This document shows positions 61,271 to 64,000 of a DNA stretch of 64,000 nucleotides, one piece after another. The DNA lies in the NCBI GenBank assembly GCA_963752915.1, contig CAVVZZ010000013.1, positions 434,001-498,000 of the forward strand, in the 5' to 3' direction. The translations under genes and the position numbers were made by a program. Source of the stretch: DATJPR01 sp963752915 (GTDB taxonomy: Bacteria > Bacteroidota > Ignavibacteria > UBA10030 > UBA6906). Position 1 is the first letter of the stretch; every line of letters starts with the position of its first letter. The notes beneath the pieces are model-generated. The model saw only the letters and a program-made list of their open reading frames with translations, did no database searches and was not told where the DNA came from.

Positions 61271-61495
61271 TTCATTGTCGTGACCACGTTTCTTCGAGTG
61301 ACTCGAAAGCTGATGGTCTCCAAAGTGTAGACCACATCGCAAGCCGGTCTACAAAAAAGCGCGATGCCGAAACTTTCGAAATGGGGACCGCTCAATGTTT
61401 ACATGGAGTTCCTGTAGTTCGCATCTTGTTGCTCTATCGTCGGTACAAATCTTTTCGTCCTCAATCCTCAATTCTGCATCTTCTATCCTCCACTA
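61247..61495 (+). repeat. Repeat copy R3 with degenerate tRNA-His 3' end
   Basis: R3 repeats the left part of R2: the hairpin, an inverted repeat GGTCTCCA-AAG-TGTAGACC (61315-61333, one mismatch), the 60-nt block (61344-61403), then TTCGCATC...CTATCGTCGGTAC and a TCAATCCTCAATTCTGC segment like the DNA after the tRNA. It ends about 80 nt before the regulator gene. It has no open frame that looks real. Confidence 0.7.
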
Positions 61496-61576
61496 ATCCC
61501 CGCCTTCGCCGGTCCTCTGAGCGATTGATGCCCGTGAGACCGGCGGACCATCGCTTCGGGCTGATGAGTAGTTTGG

Positions 61577-62725
61577 CTATGTTCCCCTGATCAGTCGCCT
61601 GTACTCGCGCAACCCCATCTCCTTTTCACGCCGGAAATACCTGGAGATGTGTTCCACGTCGGTGAAACTGAAACAGTCGGCTACCTCGGCAACCGGCATG
61701 TCGGTTCCAGCGAGAAGGGTGGCAATGAGTTCCACGCGCGTGCGCCGAATCTCCTCCTGGATGGTTCGGTGGATGGTGTTCCGGAAATGGTATTCCAGAC
61801 CTCTCCTGCTGAGATGGGAATGGGCAACCACATCGTTGACTCTGAGCTTTGAGCGCGCATTCTGGCGGATGAATCGTATTGCCTCGGCGACATTCTGATC
61901 ATCAACAGCAAGCAGGTCCGTGGATTGGCGCGGGACAACATGTGTCGCCTGCACAACGATCTCCTGACCTCGCATCGGCTCTCCCTGCATGAGGGAGTCA
62001 AGGAGCTGGGCCGCGGCGTATCCAGCTGGTTCAGCATTCAGCGCAATGCTCGTCAGTGGTGGATCGGCGAGCTCGCACACCATGGTGTCGTTGTCCACAC
62101 CGATAACGGCAACTGCGTCGGGCACCCGGATATCCAATTCCTTGCAGACCTCAAGAACGTGCTGACCGCGATCATCGTTGCATGCCATGATGCCAATGGG
62201 TTTCGGGAGGCGGCGAACCCATTCGCGCATCTGTGACTGCTCAGAATACCATGTACGCCCGCCGGATGACGGAACGGCTGGGTACACATGGGGTTTGAGT
62301 CCAGCACCTGCCATGAACTTCTCGAACTCCTGGAGGCGCTCATTCGACCAGATGATGTTGGGAAAACCGCAATAGGCAACATGCCGAAGTCCCCGGGAGA
62401 GAAGGTGTTGGCCCGCGAGGTTCGCGATGCTTGTCGGATCTGTGACGATTGCCGGCAGAAACGCCGGCCGTGTCGAATCGTGAATGGCCAGAATTGCAGG
62501 GATCTTCAGAGAGAGGAGTTCGCCGCGAATCCCGGAGTTCCGCATGATGATCCCATGCGCACCCCACTGTTCGAGTCGTGGAACGGACGCCCTCAGACCG
62601 CGTGGTTCTCGATAGAACGACCACGGACCGTGAAGCTTGGCGTACCTCGCGATGCCGTACAGGAGTTCTCGGCCGAATTCGCGCGATGTTTCGACCAGTA
62701 GAATGACCTTCTTCAATCCTCCCAT
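61577..62725 (-). CDS. XylR-like AraC-family regulator with a periplasmic-binding-protein-type domain
   Basis: I chose the ATG at 62725, with GGAGGG upstream; an earlier one at 62812 adds a polar stretch of 29 residues. The product is 382 residues, close to E. coli XylR. Residues about 5-270 are a LacI/PBP-I sugar-binding domain (VILLVETSREFGRELLYGIARYA, GIMACNDDRGQHVLEVCKELDI, VAVIGVDNDTMVCELADPPLTSI). The C-terminal 100 residues hold two AraC helix-turn-helices (VNDVVAHSHLSRRGLEYHFR; VAEVADCFSFTDVEHISRYFRRE). It should sense a sugar and activate transcription. It is divergent from the symporter gene, its likely target. Confidence 0.9.
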   Translation of the reverse strand: MGGLKKVILLVETSREFGRELLYGIARYAKLHGPWSFYREPRGLRASVPRLEQWGAHGIIMRNSGIRGELLSLKIPAILAIHDSTRPAFLPAIVTDPTSIANLAGQHLLSRGLRHVAYCGFPNIIWSNERLQEFEKFMAGAGLKPHVYPAVPSSGGRTWYSEQSQMREWVRRLPKPIGIMACNDDRGQHVLEVCKELDIRVPDAVAVIGVDNDTMVCELADPPLTSIALNAEPAGYAAAQLLDSLMQGEPMRGQEIVVQATHVVPRQSTDLLAVDDQNVAEAIRFIRQNARSKLRVNDVVAHSHLSRRGLEYHFRNTIHRTIQEEIRRTRVELIATLLAGTDMPVAEVADCFSFTDVEHISRYFRREKEMGLREYRRLIRGT

Positions 62726-62845
62726 GTCAGTCTCTTCCCTCCAAGGGGAGCTCCGTTGGTTCTGAGAATGAACATCGCCTGACGAATTCCTTCTTTCATC
62801 TAATTTGCGCAAAATGGTTAGAAGAAGTCAAGAGATGGCTTTCCA

Positions 62846-62857
62846 TATTCTAGAATA
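62846..62857. promoter_or_regulatory. 12-bp palindrome in the regulator/symporter intergenic region
   Basis: TATTCTAGAATA is a perfect palindrome between the divergent regulator and symporter genes. Its position fits an operator for one of them, though AraC-family sites are usually direct repeats. The surrounding bases are A/T-rich. Confidence 0.35.
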
Positions 62858-62961
62858 GACTCTATTTTCAAAGACATAGTGATCGAGAGCTAGCATCCCC
62901 GAACCTCTCGGGTCTCAGAGTTCAGTATCACCTCATCTGCTCACCTTAACCGGGTATCGCC

Positions 62962-64000
62962 ATGACCCACATCCTCACCCTACTCCTCTCGTTCTTTCCT
63001 GGTGGAAAAGGCAGTCTTGTCAACCTAGGGGGACTCGACACGTTCATCATTGTCGTGTACTTTGGGTTCGTCCTTTGGATCGGTTTCTATTTGATGCGAT
63101 ACACCAAGACCGGCAATGATTTCTTTATGGCAGGCAGGAGCATGACGGCATGGATCGCAGGTCTTTCTTTTGTTGCAGCGAACCTCGGCTCGCTGGAGCT
63201 GATGGGGTGGGCGGCATCAGCGTACCAGTATGGCATTCTCGCGACTCATTGGTACTGGATTGGTGCAATCCCCGCAATGCTCTTCCTTGGCATTATCATG
63301 ATGCCGTTCTACTATATTTCCAAAACCCACTCCGTTCCCGGTTACCTGAAATTGCGATACGGTGAAGGCGCAAGCATGTTGTCGGCGGTTTCCTTCGGTT
63401 TCATGACCGTCTTTATGAGCGGCATCAATATGTACTCCATGGCCCTGGTCATGAAGGTGGTCCTTGGATGGGATATTCACTTCAGCATCTGGGTCTCCTC
63501 AATCACCGTCATGGTGTATGTGGTCCTTGGCGGATTGCTCTCCGCCATCTTTAATGAAGTCCTGCAGTTCATGCTTATCTGGCTCGGCGCGCTGATTGTT
63601 CCGATTCTCGGCCTGGTGGAAACTGGCGGATGGACAGGAATGGTTGAGCGTATTCATCACAACTTTCCGGCAGGTGACTACACGCATCTCTGGAGCACGA
63701 TGGGCTCGTTCCAGGACAACCCGATGGGGATCCATTGGACCGGCATCGTCTTCGGTCTCGGCGCAATTATCTCGTTCGCATACTGGACGACCGATTTCCT
63801 GGTGGTGCAGCGCGTCCTGGCTGCCAAGGATCTTCGTTCGGCGAAACTCGCCCCGATCATCGGTGCCGGCTTCAAGATGTTCGTTCCCCTCATTGTGATC
63901 CTCCCCGGATTGTTGGGCCTCGCTGTCATCCCGGGGCTGGTTGGCGAGCATGAAGCAATTGCGACCGGAGGACACAGTTATAATGAGGTGCTCCCCCTGA
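62962..64000 (+). CDS. SSS-family sodium/solute (sugar) symporter, partial
   Basis: The ATG at 62962 opens a frame that runs off the window after about 346 codons. The visible part is polytopic and has the SSS/SGLT pattern: DTFIIVVYFGFVLWIGFYLM, NDFFMAGRSMTAWIAGLSFVAANLGSLELMGWA, the VPGYLKLRYGEGASML motif, VVLGGLLSAIFNEVLQFML and a WTTDFLVVQRVLAAKDLRSAK signature of sugar-type members. It should import a sugar or related solute with Na+. It is divergent from the XylR-like regulator. The C-terminal helices are outside the window. Confidence 0.9.
   Translation, partial: MTHILTLLLSFFPGGKGSLVNLGGLDTFIIVVYFGFVLWIGFYLMRYTKTGNDFFMAGRSMTAWIAGLSFVAANLGSLELMGWAASAYQYGILATHWYWIGAIPAMLFLGIIMMPFYYISKTHSVPGYLKLRYGEGASMLSAVSFGFMTVFMSGINMYSMALVMKVVLGWDIHFSIWVSSITVMVYVVLGGLLSAIFNEVLQFMLIWLGALIVPILGLVETGGWTGMVERIHHNFPAGDYTHLWSTMGSFQDNPMGIHWTGIVFGLGAIISFAYWTTDFLVVQRVLAAKDLRSAKLAPIIGAGFKMFVPLIVILPGLLGLAVIPGLVGEHEAIATGGHSYNEVLPL

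Noticed and set aside
1..64000. CRISPR arrays, restriction or other defence systems, integrases, insertion sequences
   Set aside because: I looked for regular short repeats with spacers, Cas, methylase, integrase and transposase motifs on both strands and found none. The repeats at 54-61 kb are too few, too long and too irregular for CRISPR.

Overview
The window looks like a chromosomal segment from a diderm bacterium of the Bacteroidota/Chlorobiota/Ignavibacteriota group. The evidence is two secreted proteins ending in type IX secretion (T9SS) sorting domains with the NYPNPFNP signature, a PorV/PorQ-like outer-membrane protein, and Wza/Wzz-type polysaccharide export. The moderately high GC and the form of the sorting domain fit Ignavibacteria-like lineages best; this is an inference, not a taxonomic assignment.

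Region 1 (1-19.7 kb) is an exopolysaccharide (EPS) / O-antigen locus with two divergent transcription units. The minus-strand unit holds a WecA/MraY-like initiating transferase fused to a FlaA1-like region (cut by the window edge), a degenerate sigma-54-type AAA+ protein, a PorV/PorQ-like protein and a Wza-like export lipoprotein. The plus-strand unit runs about 15 kb, mostly with 4-bp ATGA-type overlaps: Wzz, a CpsD-like ATPase, a small membrane protein, an O-antigen ligase/polymerase, a WecG/TagA transferase, a polysaccharide deacetylase that has lost its catalytic motifs, a flippase, a GT2, an intact deacetylase, a CelD/FemAB-like acyltransferase, two GT4 enzymes, a second acyltransferase and a proline-dehydrogenase-like TIM-barrel protein.

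Region 2 (19.7-25.3 kb) is convergent to the EPS unit. It holds a phosphoribosyltransferase / kinase-like / HAD-phosphatase locus broken by apparent frameshifts, an unrecognised ORF, non-coding DNA and a GH29 alpha-L-fucosidase.

Region 3 (25.3-53.2 kb) reads like an acquired and partly decayed accessory island for central carbon metabolism, ion/pH homeostasis and nitrosative or oxidative stress. Apparently intact genes are an AhpD-like protein, DUF488, transketolase, RpiB, fumarase, transaldolase, two cupins, quinol NO reductase with a Cys-containing membrane partner, exported MsrA/MsrB, a two-component system, a ClC channel, a P-type H+-ATPase, a SpoIIAA-like protein, an MFS sugar transporter, a HEAT protein and a glucoamylase-like hydrolase. 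Between them lie relics of an FAD oxidoreductase, a LuxR-type response regulator, a beta-propeller lipoprotein, an NhaP-type antiporter, a second H+-ATPase, a chimera of a CxxCH outer-membrane protein with a class I aldolase, and a glucan phosphorylase.

Region 4 (53.2-61.5 kb) starts with about 1 kb of non-coding DNA and a tRNA-His. Two T9SS cargo genes follow (a Ycf48/BNR-like beta-propeller and a 1417-residue subtilisin-like protease), plus an orphan sorting-domain fragment. Repeats containing degenerate copies of the tRNA-His 3' end separate these genes. Region 5 (61.6-64 kb) has a XylR-like AraC regulator divergent from an SSS-family sodium/solute symporter that runs off the window.
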